Shown here piece after piece: positions 24,828 through 32,746 of a stretch of DNA of 32,746 nucleotides. The position numbers and the translations under genes were made by a program. The stretch covers positions 1-32,746 of the forward strand of contig CAMKSZ010000006.1 of NCBI GenBank assembly GCA_946415525.1, in the 5' to 3' direction. The notes below the pieces were generated by a model. The model saw only the letters and a list, made by a program, of their open reading frames with translations. It did not search any database and was not told the DNA's origin. Position 1 is the first letter of the stretch. Each line of letters begins with the position of its first letter. This DNA is from an uncultured Prevotellaceae bacterium (GTDB lineage: Bacteria > Bacteroidota > Bacteroidia > Bacteroidales > Bacteroidaceae).

Positions 24828-25383
24828 AATCAAGGAGGCGACAAAGGAACAGTCGGCTGATATCGCACGGTTGATTATGATGGCGATGACCGATGACTGT
24901 TGCATGTATTTCTGCGGTGATGGCTATGGACTGGAGGAGTTCTATCGGATGATGGTCATGCTTGTCAGAAGGGAGGATTCGCAATATAGTTACATGAATA
25001 CTATGGTTGCAGTGGATGATGAAAAGGTGGTTGGCATATCGGTGAGTTACGATGGCGGGCGACTGCACGATTTGAGGCGTGCTTTCATAGAGACTGCAAA
25101 AGTGCAAATCGGGAAAGACCATTCTGGTATGGGGGATGAGACGCAAACGGGAGAGTTGTATCTCGACTCACTTGCCGTTGTGCCGGAATATCGCCATCAG
25201 GGTATCGCCAAAAAACTTCTCAAGGCGGTGAAGGAGCGTGCTAATCGGTTGGGACTTCCTGTCGTTGGCCTCTTGGTGGATAAGGGAAACCCTGCGGGCG
25301 AGGCTTTGTATGCGTCCGCAGGGTTCCGATATGTGAATGACTGCCAATGGGGTGGTCATTCTATGAAACACTTGGTCTTGTAG
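24820..25383 (+). CDS. GNAT family N-acetyltransferase
   Basis: The protein has 187 residues and is cytoplasmic. The GNAT fold is shown by TMVAVDDEKVVGISVSYDGG (strand 4 region), ELYLDSLAVVPEYRHQGIAKKLLKAVKERA, which contains the acetyl-CoA pyrophosphate loop (Q/R-x-x-G-x-A: RHQGIA), and VDKGNPAGEALYASAGFRYV. The acceptor is unknown; it could be an amine, a small molecule or a protein N-terminus. It starts within the last codons of the DUF4298 gene. The 3' end faces the GH2 gene with only 16 bp between stops, and no clear hairpin is visible there. Confidence 0.88.
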   Translation: MIEIKEATKEQSADIARLIMMAMTDDCCMYFCGDGYGLEEFYRMMVMLVRREDSQYSYMNTMVAVDDEKVVGISVSYDGGRLHDLRRAFIETAKVQIGKDHSGMGDETQTGELYLDSLAVVPEYRHQGIAKKLLKAVKERANRLGLPVVGLLVDKGNPAGEALYASAGFRYVNDCQWGGHSMKHLVL

Positions 25384-25399
25384 AAGACGTTTTCCCCTT

Positions 25400-27835
25400 T
25401 TATCGGACAATAAGGGAAAGATTGCCTGATTTTAATTTTTCTGACGTGCATGTCAAGGTGAGGGACGATGGTGCATGGTTGCTTTGGACAATGACTTGTG
25501 CCAAACCATTGAAAGCGGGGATGCTGAACGTTTTGCAGTCCTTGACTTTCGGATGGTCTGCCCCAAGATAGGAGGGGTCGCCGTTGCCTACTCCAAGAAT
25601 GTGGCCTTCTCCGCTCAGTTGGAAGGTCAGCATCGGACAGGCGTCGGGTACTACACGCCCCTTACTGTCCTGCACTTCAACGGTGACTACGGCGACATCG
25701 CGCCCGTCTGCGTCTATCGTTTGACGGTCGGTTTTAAGCACAATCTTATTGGCGGGCTGAGTGGTGGAGATGGTTTCCGTCAAGAGGCGTTTGCCGTTGG
25801 TATAGCCAGTGGCGACCACCTTGCCGGGTTGATATATGGCTTTCCATTTCAGATGACCATTGCGGGGCATCTTTTGTCGGCCTAATTTCTTGCCGTTCAC
25901 GGTCAGTTCCACTTCGTCGCAGTTGCTGTAAACCCAGAGTTCGACTTCTTCGCCTTCATGGCCTTGTAGGTTCCAGTGGGGGAAGATATGTAGAGTCGGT
26001 TCGTCTGTCCACCATGATTTCAGATACCAGGCTTCGTCTTTCCAAAAGCCGCAGTAGTCGAGGATTCCGAATTCGGAGTCGGTGGCGGGATAGGAAAGGG
26101 GATTGGGCTCGCCACGGTAGTCAAAGCCTGTCCAATAGAAAACGCCTGCCGCCCAAGGACGGTCGGCATAGAACTGCCAGCCGCGTTCAATGCGGTTTTC
26201 CGTACCGTCTTTGTCGGCACTCAAGTTCATTGAGCGCATATGCCCTGGTTCTTCGGGGGAGTCGAAATAGACTCCTCGGGTTCCGCATCCGGTTGTTTCC
26301 TCTGTTCCCACAATCTTCCATGTCGGATGATCTTTCTTACGGCTGTCCACATTGTTTTGAAGGATGTAATTGAAGCCCACCACGTCGAGGCCCTTGATCA
26401 TCTCTGCACCGCCAGCATTGGCAATGGTTGAACAGCGTGTAGGGTCGAGCAGACGGGTGTATTCTCGCATGGCGGAGGCGATGCGTGTGCCTTGTATCGT
26501 ATTTTCCATGCCCCACTCTTCGTTGCCGTCACTCCATAAGATGACCGATGGATGGTTGCGGTCGCGGCGTATCATGTTCTCCAACAGGCGCAGATGCTCT
26601 GTGTTGATGCCTGAAAGACGGTTCTCGTCGATGACGAGGATGCCTTCTCGGTCGCAGATGTCAAGTAGGGCTGGGGTCATAGGATTATGCGACGAGCGGT
26701 AGGCATTGCATCCGATTTCCTTCAGCCGCTGGATGCGCCATGCCATCAGTGCCTCGGGGATGGCGGCTCCTACGCCGGCATGGTCTTGGTGGATGTTCAC
26801 GCCTTTCAACTTTAATGGCTGGCCGTTGAGCAGGAAGCCCTTGGCGGCGTCGAAAGCGATGTCGCGGATGCCTGTGGTGGTCTCATAGACGTCGGTCACT
26901 TGGCCGCCTACCTTTACCGTTGTTTCAACTTTATAAAGATATGGCGTGGTGGTGCTCCACAAGTGGGGATTCGAAAGGGTCAACTGCTGGTGGCTCCCTC
27001 GTGTCTCTTTGGGGCGTAGGGGGATGGTGATGGTGGCTGCCTTGCCGACTTCTTTTCCTTCAATATCAAGTAGTCGCTGCTCCACTTCACAGGTTTGAGG
27101 GGTGAGCGAATGGTTGTTCACCTCGGTATCAATGTGTATCGTTGCCACGGAATAGGGTGGTTGCAGGTCGGCATAAACGAAAGTGCCGAAGGGTGCCACG
27201 CTGACGGCTGAGGTTTTCACAAGCCAGGCGTCGCGGTAGATGCCTGCGCCCTCATAAAACCATCCTTCTTCGAGCGTAGCGTCGGCTCGCACGCATATCA
27301 GGTTGTCGCCTCCGTAGTTCACGTACTCGGTCACATCGTAGATTTGTGTGGCATAGCCGCTGGGTTCCGTACCCATGTAGAAGCCGTTGAACCATACGCG
27401 GGCATCGCGAAAGATACCGTCAAACCGGAGGGCGATGTGCTTGCCAAGGTCTTCTGCGGGGATGTTGATGGTCTTCCGATACCAACCTACGCTGGTTTCT
27501 GGATATTTGTATCCCACGGTCTTGTAGCCATGTGAATGACTGGCTTCGCGAGCGTATGGCAATGTCGTCACCCAGTCGTGGGGTACGCTCACCTCTTCCC
27601 AGGACGAGTCGTCAAACTTCGACGTGTATGGGCCTTCGTTGTGTATCGAGTTGGCTTTTGTCAGGTAATTGAAGTACTCTGTACCGCAGCCGAAGTCTTT
27701 TTGGGGGTCGGAGGCGTTGCCGAAGGCGAATTTCCAACCGTCGCTCAATCGTATGTTCTCACGTACGTTCGTTTGTGCCGATGCCTCGAATGTCAGCATC
27801 AGGAATGCTGCCAAAAGCGATAGTTTTCCTTTCAT
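25400..27835 (-). CDS. GH2 beta-galactosidase with C-terminal DUF4982-type domain
   Basis: The protein has 811 residues with a Sec signal (about 1-21, ending EASAQ). The order is sugar-binding jelly roll (SVPHDW, ETSVGWYRKTINIP, LRFDGIFRDARVWFNGFYMG), immunoglobulin-like linker, TIM barrel from about 310 (LKLKGVNIHQDHAGVGAAIPE, EIGCNAYRSSHNP), then a DUF4982/Ig-like C-terminus (YPGKV-type linker near 690 and KDCKTFSIPAFNGLAQVIV). The acid/base is probably Glu439 in SDGNEEW and the nucleophile Glu512 in VGTEETTG. It should release terminal beta-galactose or a similar sugar in the periplasm or at the surface. It follows the GH27 gene by 7 bp, so the pair forms one operon that could remove both alpha- and beta-linked galactose. 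Confidence 0.92.
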   Translation of the reverse strand: MKGKLSLLAAFLMLTFEASAQTNVRENIRLSDGWKFAFGNASDPQKDFGCGTEYFNYLTKANSIHNEGPYTSKFDDSSWEEVSVPHDWVTTLPYAREASHSHGYKTVGYKYPETSVGWYRKTINIPAEDLGKHIALRFDGIFRDARVWFNGFYMGTEPSGYATQIYDVTEYVNYGGDNLICVRADATLEEGWFYEGAGIYRDAWLVKTSAVSVAPFGTFVYADLQPPYSVATIHIDTEVNNHSLTPQTCEVEQRLLDIEGKEVGKAATITIPLRPKETRGSHQQLTLSNPHLWSTTTPYLYKVETTVKVGGQVTDVYETTTGIRDIAFDAAKGFLLNGQPLKLKGVNIHQDHAGVGAAIPEALMAWRIQRLKEIGCNAYRSSHNPMTPALLDICDREGILVIDENRLSGINTEHLRLLENMIRRDRNHPSVILWSDGNEEWGMENTIQGTRIASAMREYTRLLDPTRCSTIANAGGAEMIKGLDVVGFNYILQNNVDSRKKDHPTWKIVGTEETTGCGTRGVYFDSPEEPGHMRSMNLSADKDGTENRIERGWQFYADRPWAAGVFYWTGFDYRGEPNPLSYPATDSEFGILDYCGFWKDEAWYLKSWWTDEPTLHIFPHWNLQGHEGEEVELWVYSNCDEVELTVNGKKLGRQKMPRNGHLKWKAIYQPGKVVATGYTNGKRLLTETISTTQPANKIVLKTDRQTIDADGRDVAVVTVEVQDSKGRVVPDACPMLTFQLSGEGHILGVGNGDPSYLGADHPKVKDCKTFSIPAFNGLAQVIVQSNHAPSSLTLTCTSEKLKSGNLSLIVR

Positions 27836-27842
27836 CTTTTTG

Positions 27843-29078
27843 CTATTTTTGGATGAGTCGATAGGAAATGACGTCTCGAGCCTTTACCATGAGTTTGCGA
27901 TCCACTTTGTTTTTCAGCGTCGTCTTTCCTTCTGGTTTGTGCGACCAAAGATTATACACTTGATAGATTTTTGTATCAAAGTCTGTACTCATGCCACTTA
28001 CGGATTTGTCTGTCAGATTGAAGTTTTGCCAGTTGAGGGCATCGGAGATGTCGTGGCGCGTGGGATTGAGGATGGTAAAGGCCCAATCGCCGCCAGCCAG
28101 TGGCTTGAACCAGAACTGAAGTCCGTCGTGGTCGCAATAATGAAGGCCTTGAACGCCCAATGTGTCTTGGTCGATGGCTATCATCTCTTTGTTCATGATG
28201 ATGTTGCGTGTGGCTTCGCTCATCGAACGTAGGTCGTTGCCGAGAATCAGCGGACTGGCCATCATGCACCACATTGTGAAATGGGCGCGGTCTTCATTTT
28301 CTGTCATGCCATTGCCTACTTCTAACATGTCGGGGTCGTTCCAGTGCCCCTTGCCGGCATATTGGCGGAGTGAGTCGTTGAAAGCAATGCACTGCATCAC
28401 ACCAAACTGACTGTAGCCTGCCTCAAAGACGCGCAGCGAGTCGAAGTTGCACCAAATGTCGGGTGTCGTGCGCCAGGAGTGGCCCACCTCGCGGGCCCAT
28501 TTCCATGGATGGCTGTTGCCCCACTCGCACATGCTGAGGAAAATGGGACGGCCTGCCGAGCGGAGGGCGTCACTGATGAGTTGGTAGGCGCCTTGGGGGT
28601 TGACATTCGTCGTGTTGCACCAGTCGTATTTTAGGTAATCTACTCCCCAGCGGGCGTATTGGAGGGCGTCTTGATATTCATGGCCGAGTGAACCGGGCAT
28701 GCCGGCACAGGTGCCGGTCCCTGCATCGCTGTAGATGCCCAACTTGAGGCCCTTGCCGTGAAGATAGTCGGCAACGGCTTTCATACCGTGGGGAAATTTC
28801 ACAGGGTCGGCTTGGATGAAGCCGTCGGCATCGCGCTTTCCGTGCCAACAGTCGTCGATGTTGATATAGACGTATCCGGCATCGCGAAGGCCGCTCTCCA
28901 CCATGGCGTCTGCAATGCCCTTGATGATTTCCTCAGAGATGTTCCCTTGAAACTTGTTCCACGTGCTCCAGCCCATTTGGGGCGTGTCGGCGAGATGCTC
29001 CCATTTCTGTGCCTTTACAGGCATTGCCATCATGGCGAGCATGACGCCCACGATGGCCATTCTTGTTAGGTTTTTCAT
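27843..29078 (-). CDS. GH27 alpha-galactosidase
   Basis: The protein has 411 residues with a Sec signal (MKNLTRMAIVGVMLAMMAMPVKAQ). GH27 features are PQMGWSTWNKF, YINIDDCWHGKRDADG, FPHGMKAVADYLHGKGLKLGIYSDAGTGTCAGMPGS, LKYDWCN with nucleophile Asp152, and HWNDPDMLEVGNGM (Asp248/Asp250) containing the acid/base. The enzyme removes terminal alpha-galactose (in some relatives beta-L-arabinopyranose or alpha-N-acetylgalactosamine) with retention. All key residues are present and the length is normal. It is the first gene of the GH27-GH2 operon, whose promoter faces that of the large GH2 gene. Confidence 0.95.
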   Translation of the reverse strand: MKNLTRMAIVGVMLAMMAMPVKAQKWEHLADTPQMGWSTWNKFQGNISEEIIKGIADAMVESGLRDAGYVYINIDDCWHGKRDADGFIQADPVKFPHGMKAVADYLHGKGLKLGIYSDAGTGTCAGMPGSLGHEYQDALQYARWGVDYLKYDWCNTTNVNPQGAYQLISDALRSAGRPIFLSMCEWGNSHPWKWAREVGHSWRTTPDIWCNFDSLRVFEAGYSQFGVMQCIAFNDSLRQYAGKGHWNDPDMLEVGNGMTENEDRAHFTMWCMMASPLILGNDLRSMSEATRNIIMNKEMIAIDQDTLGVQGLHYCDHDGLQFWFKPLAGGDWAFTILNPTRHDISDALNWQNFNLTDKSVSGMSTDFDTKIYQVYNLWSHKPEGKTTLKNKVDRKLMVKARDVISYRLIQK

Positions 29079-29100
29079 TATATTTTAATAGTTTGCTTGT

Positions 29101-29131
29101 GCAAAATTAAATAAAATTACAGAAAGGCAAA
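29101..29131 (-). promoter_or_regulatory. Promoter of the GH27-GH2 operon
   Basis: On the minus strand TTTG (29131-29128), 18 nt and TAATTTTGC (29109-29101) approximate the Bacteroidetes promoter, the spacer being one base short of the usual range. Transcription would start near 29094, leaving about 15 nt before the ATG. The TGAAYAG element is absent. Confidence 0.6.
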
Positions 29132-29182
29132 CCGTATGATGGAAGATTTATAAGAATTTTTCCTTTTTACCTCGAAAAAATG

Positions 29183-29191
29183 TAACTTTGC
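29183..29191 (+). promoter_or_regulatory. -7 box of the large GH2/discoidin gene
   Basis: TAACTTTGC matches the -7 consensus 26 bases before the ATG at 29217. No TTTG box is present. The sequence TATAAGAATTTTTCC ending at 29163 weakly resembles the operator of the HTCS-type promoters (12 of 16 bases against TGAATAGTATTTTTCC), but with 19 rather than 21 nt to the -7 box and without a second copy. Confidence 0.55.
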
Positions 29192-29216
29192 ATCCTGACA
29201 CCATACAAATAATGCC

Positions 29217-32200
29217 ATGAAGATACTATTGCTTACTACGTTATTGCTGTCGGCTCTCCAAATGGAGGCTGACGATACAAGAGGCATCGGACAATATCCG
29301 GGTGCCTCAAGTGAGTATTTCGCACCTACCGTCAGTTGGACGGATGGTAACGGCGCACTTGCCAACGTTGCCTTGCACAGGGCGGCATACGCTTCGTCGT
29401 CTCTTGACTATAACCACACGGCGCATTTGGTGACGGACGGTATTTGCGATAGTGCAGAACCGGCAACGCTGACCGTTTCCACGCCTAATGGACGGTTGCC
29501 GAGACGTGAGGCTGAATGGGCCATCGACGGTGGACCTTATTCCAGAAATATCCTGATGGGAGACCACACTTGGTTGCAGTATGATTGGAGTGGGGCATTG
29601 AATGTCTCTCCCCGAAAAATCAAGGTGAACGGTATGGTGGCCTATGATGACAAGGTGGCGACAAAGGGATTTAAATTGTGCTGCCAGACATCGAAGGATG
29701 GCCGTAATTGGCTGACCGTCGGTGAACTGAAGGGCGACGGGTTGCCGGGGACGCCTCTGCATTACAAATTGCATTCCGATCCCAACAAGCAGGAGGCTCA
29801 GGATTTATTGCCTGCTCGGGTACTGAATGAGGTGATTCGCTTGGGAACTGAGAATAGTCGGATGTCACATTTCCGTATCTTGTTCGAAATGGAGGGTGCC
29901 GCTCACTGGGACATCCGAGAACTTCAGTTTTTGGATGCTGACAACAACGATGTGGAAGTGCTGCCATCTCGGTGTTTCACCAGTTTGTGGATGAGCGACG
30001 GGGGAGGCGAACAGTGGCTCTACGTTGACCTCGGGAGAAACCTACCGTTTGAACAGGTGAATCTCGACTGGTATTTGGCTCCAAAGAAAGGCTGCATCCA
30101 AGTGTCGGATGATGCCTTGTCTTGGAAAACAGTTGCCGAGATTGGTCAAGAAGGCATAAACCGTATTTCGGCTAATGCTCGATTCGTCCGTCTTTTACTT
30201 CAAGAACCGGGGGAGGCGGGATATTATGCCTTGCGTGAGATGGAAATCTTTTCACGGCAGAAAGTGGTTTATACGCCTCATTCTCCTGCACACGTCGAGA
30301 AAGGACGACAAGTACTTAGTGGCGGCAATTGGTGCCTTCAACGGGCATCGGAGGTGAATGACCGTGGGGAGGTGATTGCGGCTGAAGGTTATGACTGCCG
30401 CGATTGGATTGTTGCCACCGTTCCGGGGACGGTCCTGACTTCTTATTTAAATATAGGTGCCGTGCCGAATCCCAATTACGCTGATGACGTTGACCAGATT
30501 TCTGAGTCGTTCTTCCGCTCCAATTTCTGGTACCGCGATGAATTTGTTGTGGGGGATGACTTGGATGGCGAACAGCAATGGCTCAATTTCGATGGTGTCA
30601 ACTGGAAAGCGAATGTCTTCCTCAACGGACAGCGGTTGGGGCGCATCGAAGGGGCTTTCATGAGGGGGAAGTTCAACGTGACGGGGCTTTTGAAAAAAGG
30701 CACCAATTACCTCGCAGTTGAAATCGTCTGCAACGACCATTTTGCTGCTATCAAGGAGAAGGACGAGAATACGACTCAGTTTAATGGCGGCATCCTCGGT
30801 GCCGACAATCCTACCTTCCACGCCACCGTGGGATGGGATTGGATTACTACTGTGCGTGGTCGTGAGGCTGGCATTTGGAACGAGGTTTATCTGACGGCAA
30901 CAAGCATGGTCACGGTCAGCGACCCTTACGTGAAGACTGAGGTGGGCGATAACATCAAAGTCACTCCTTCGGTTTTTGTTCGCAACAACGACTGCCGCCC
31001 TGTTACTGGCGTGCTACGTGGATTTATTGGCGACGTGCAATTCGAGAAACGCATAACGCTTCCTGCCAATGCCGAACAGGAGGTGGCTTTCTCGCCTGCT
31101 GAGTTCCCGCAACTCTCCAATCCCGACTTCCGTCTTTGGTGGCCCAACGGATATGGCGAGGCGTTTCTTTACGATGCCGGTTTTTGTTTCAATGGGGGCA
31201 CTCCAATAAAATACAAGGCTGGCCTCCGACAGATGACCTATGTAGATGCCAAAGACTCGCTCCGCATCTACGTCAACGGGCGGCGATTCATTCCTCTGGG
31301 GGGCAACTGGGGGTTCGACGAGCATAATTTGCTCTATCGTGCCCGTGAATACGATATCGCCGTGGGCTATCACCGCGACATGAACTTCACCATGATTCGC
31401 AACTGGGTGGGACAAGTGGGCGACGAGTCGTTCTACGAGGCTTGCGACCGTCACGGCATCATGGTCTGGCAGGACTTCTGGTTGGCGAATCCAGCGGATG
31501 GTCCCGACCCATACGATAATGTACTCTTCCTCAATAATGCGGAAGATTATACACGGCGTATGCGCTCGCATGCCTGCATCGGTCTTTACTGTGGCCGCAA
31601 CGAGGGCTTCCCTCCAGAGGCTATTGATAGGAAACTTCGTGAATATGTCCATCGTTTGGCTCCTGGCATGGAATATATCTCTCACTCGTCTTCCGAAGGG
31701 GTGAGTGGCGGCGGCCCTTATCGTGCCTTGGAGATGAAGGAGTATTTCGAGAGGCAGAGCGGGAAAATTCACTCTGAACGCGGCATGCCGAATGTGATGA
31801 ACATAGAGAGTATGAGGCGCACGTTTTCGCCTGATGCTCTTTGGCCGCAGTCGCTCCAATGGGGACAGCATGACTTCACACTCCAGGGTGCACAACGTGC
31901 ATCTGAGTTCAATAGACTGGTCACTGAGGCTTTTGGTGAGTCGAAGAGTGCAAAGGAGTTCTGCAGAAGGGCACAACTGATCAACTACAATGGCTATCGT
32001 GGTATGTTCGAGTCCACCAGCCGCAGTCGTGCCGGATTGCTCCTCTGGATGAGTCATCCTTGTTGGCCGTCGATGGTTTGGCAGACCTATGACTATTACT
32101 TTGAGCCTACGGCTGCTTATTTCGGTTGCAAGAAGGCGTGCGAACCGCTGCACATCCAATACAACGCGCTGACCGATAGCATCGAGGTGGTGAATCATTC

Positions 32201-32746
32201 GGCGGGCTACTGCAAGGGGATGGTTGCCACGGCCACAGTCTATGATGTCAACGGCAAACGGACTTGTCAGCAAAAAGTGCGCATTGGCAGTGGGGAGGAT
32301 ACGACAGTGGCTTTGATGAAACTTTCTACACTGATGCCTAAGGCTCCGTCGGCGGTCTATTTCCTGCGCCTGACGCTGGCCGACAAGCAGGGTGTCGTCT
32401 CGGAGAACACCTATATCATGGGGAGTGAGGAAAAAGTGGAAAAGACGGCCGTTGGAAAATTCTCTGCTCTTCTATCGCTGCCAAAGGCGGATGTGGAGGT
32501 GACAGAAAGGGTGGGCTCAAAGGCGGATGTTTCCAACGTTCAAACACTCAGTGTCACCTTGCGCAACAAGAGTAAAGTCCCGGCTCCTTTCTTGCGGTTG
32601 AACCTTATAGGGGAGGATGGGGAGCAAATCCTTCCTGTAGTCTATAGTGACAACTATGTCACTCTTATGCCTAATGAACAGAAAACGGTCACCGTTTCAT
32701 GGAAACGTCAGGATGCTCGTGGACTACGGGGACATATTGTAGTAGA
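29217..32746 (+). CDS. Large GH2 family glycosidase with two discoidin-like domains, C-terminus off right edge
   Basis: The frame was translated by hand from the ATG at 29217 and is open to the edge (1176 residues so far). A Sec signal (MKILLLTTLLLSALQMEA) is followed by RGIGQYPGASSEYFAPTV and two F5/8 type C-like segments (about 45-265 and 265-355, ending FVRLLLQEPGEAGYYALREMEIF). Next are a GH2 jelly roll (about 370-560: FFRSNFWYRDEFVV, WLNFDGVNWKANVFLNGQRLG), an immunoglobulin-like domain (about 560-680) and the TIM barrel (IYVNGRRFIPLGGNWGFDE onward). Glu796 in GLYCGRNEGF is the likely acid/base and Glu864 in NVMNIESMRR a candidate nucleophile. It resembles the beta-mannosidase/exo-glucosaminidase side of GH2 rather than LacZ, so the sugar released is open. 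Ig-like domains continue past the barrel. Confidence 0.88.
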   Translation, partial: MKILLLTTLLLSALQMEADDTRGIGQYPGASSEYFAPTVSWTDGNGALANVALHRAAYASSSLDYNHTAHLVTDGICDSAEPATLTVSTPNGRLPRREAEWAIDGGPYSRNILMGDHTWLQYDWSGALNVSPRKIKVNGMVAYDDKVATKGFKLCCQTSKDGRNWLTVGELKGDGLPGTPLHYKLHSDPNKQEAQDLLPARVLNEVIRLGTENSRMSHFRILFEMEGAAHWDIRELQFLDADNNDVEVLPSRCFTSLWMSDGGGEQWLYVDLGRNLPFEQVNLDWYLAPKKGCIQVSDDALSWKTVAEIGQEGINRISANARFVRLLLQEPGEAGYYALREMEIFSRQKVVYTPHSPAHVEKGRQVLSGGNWCLQRASEVNDRGEVIAAEGYDCRDWIVATVPGTVLTSYLNIGAVPNPNYADDVDQISESFFRSNFWYRDEFVVGDDLDGEQQWLNFDGVNWKANVFLNGQRLGRIEGAFMRGKFNVTGLLKKGTNYLAVEIVCNDHFAAIKEKDENTTQFNGGILGADNPTFHATVGWDWITTVRGREAGIWNEVYLTATSMVTVSDPYVKTEVGDNIKVTPSVFVRNNDCRPVTGVLRGFIGDVQFEKRITLPANAEQEVAFSPAEFPQLSNPDFRLWWPNGYGEAFLYDAGFCFNGGTPIKYKAGLRQMTYVDAKDSLRIYVNGRRFIPLGGNWGFDEHNLLYRAREYDIAVGYHRDMNFTMIRNWVGQVGDESFYEACDRHGIMVWQDFWLANPADGPDPYDNVLFLNNAEDYTRRMRSHACIGLYCGRNEGFPPEAIDRKLREYVHRLAPGMEYISHSSSEGVSGGGPYRALEMKEYFERQSGKIHSERGMPNVMNIESMRRTFSPDALWPQSLQWGQHDFTLQGAQRASEFNRLVTEAFGESKSAKEFCRRAQLINYNGYRGMFESTSRSRAGLLLWMSHPCWPSMVWQTYDYYFEPTAAYFGCKKACEPLHIQYNALTDSIEVVNHSAGYCKGMVATATVYDVNGKRTCQQKVRIGSGEDTTVALMKLSTLMPKAPSAVYFLRLTLADKQGVVSENTYIMGSEEKVEKTAVGKFSALLSLPKADVEVTERVGSKADVSNVQTLSVTLRNKSKVPAPFLRLNLIGEDGEQILPVVYSDNYVTLMPNEQKTVTVSWKRQDARGLRGHIVV

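Noticed and set aside
25381..25402. Search for a terminator between the convergent GNAT and GH2 genes
   Set aside because: Only 16 bp separate the stops and no hairpin with a T tract could be seen.

Overview
The window looks like a carbohydrate-utilisation region of a Bacteroidales chromosome, most like Prevotellaceae or Bacteroidaceae. The evidence is a SusC-type TonB-dependent receptor, a one-protein hybrid two-component regulator (HTCS), Bacteroidetes -7 promoter boxes (TAnnTTTGC) in front of most transcription units, lipoprotein and Sec signals on nearly all the enzymes, and C-terminal tails of the IVNGKK type. No tRNA, rRNA, insertion sequence, CRISPR array or phage gene was found.

Layout. 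Positions 1-5176 (minus) form an operon read leftward: a large glutaminase-A-like lipid- or periplasm-exported protein, an IPT/TIG plus NHL-repeat lipoprotein, and the N-terminal 389 residues of a SusC porin that runs off the left edge. A 378-bp promoter region separates it from a divergent GH43-like lipoprotein (5555-6574). Next come a lipoprotein aldose 1-epimerase (6597-7754, minus), the 1324-residue HTCS (7850-11824, minus) and an acyltransferase-3 membrane protein (11855-12967, minus) that seems to be cotranscribed with the HTCS. A plus-strand operon (13169-19708) encodes a double jelly-roll protein, a GH127/DUF1680 enzyme and a 1040-residue mosaic surface protein, and ends at a strong bidirectional terminator. 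Then follow, on the minus strand, a small membrane protein with a GH115 alpha-glucuronidase (19820-22694) and a PreA-type dihydropyrimidine dehydrogenase (22858-24312); a plus-strand DUF4298-GNAT pair (24519-25383); a GH27-GH2 galactosidase operon (25400-29078, minus); and a divergent, very large GH2 enzyme with discoidin-like domains that is cut by the right edge.

How it may work together. GH127, GH115, GH27, GH2 and GH2/discoidin enzymes together with the mutarotase suggest removal of arabinose, glucuronic acid and galactose side chains from a plant polysaccharide (pectin side chains, arabinogalactan or glucuronoarabinoxylan). The substrate itself is inference.

The most interesting signal is in the DNA between genes. 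Three promoters (glutaminase-TIG-SusC operon, aldose epimerase, jelly-roll-GH127 operon) share a 20-bp element with core TGAAYAG followed by a TTTC end. In each it sits exactly 21 nt upstream of the -7 box, and further related half-sites are offset by 21 nt. That geometry is what AraC-type activators such as the HTCS output domain use, so these three units are a predicted HTCS regulon. The GH115, GH27-GH2 and PreA promoters lack it.
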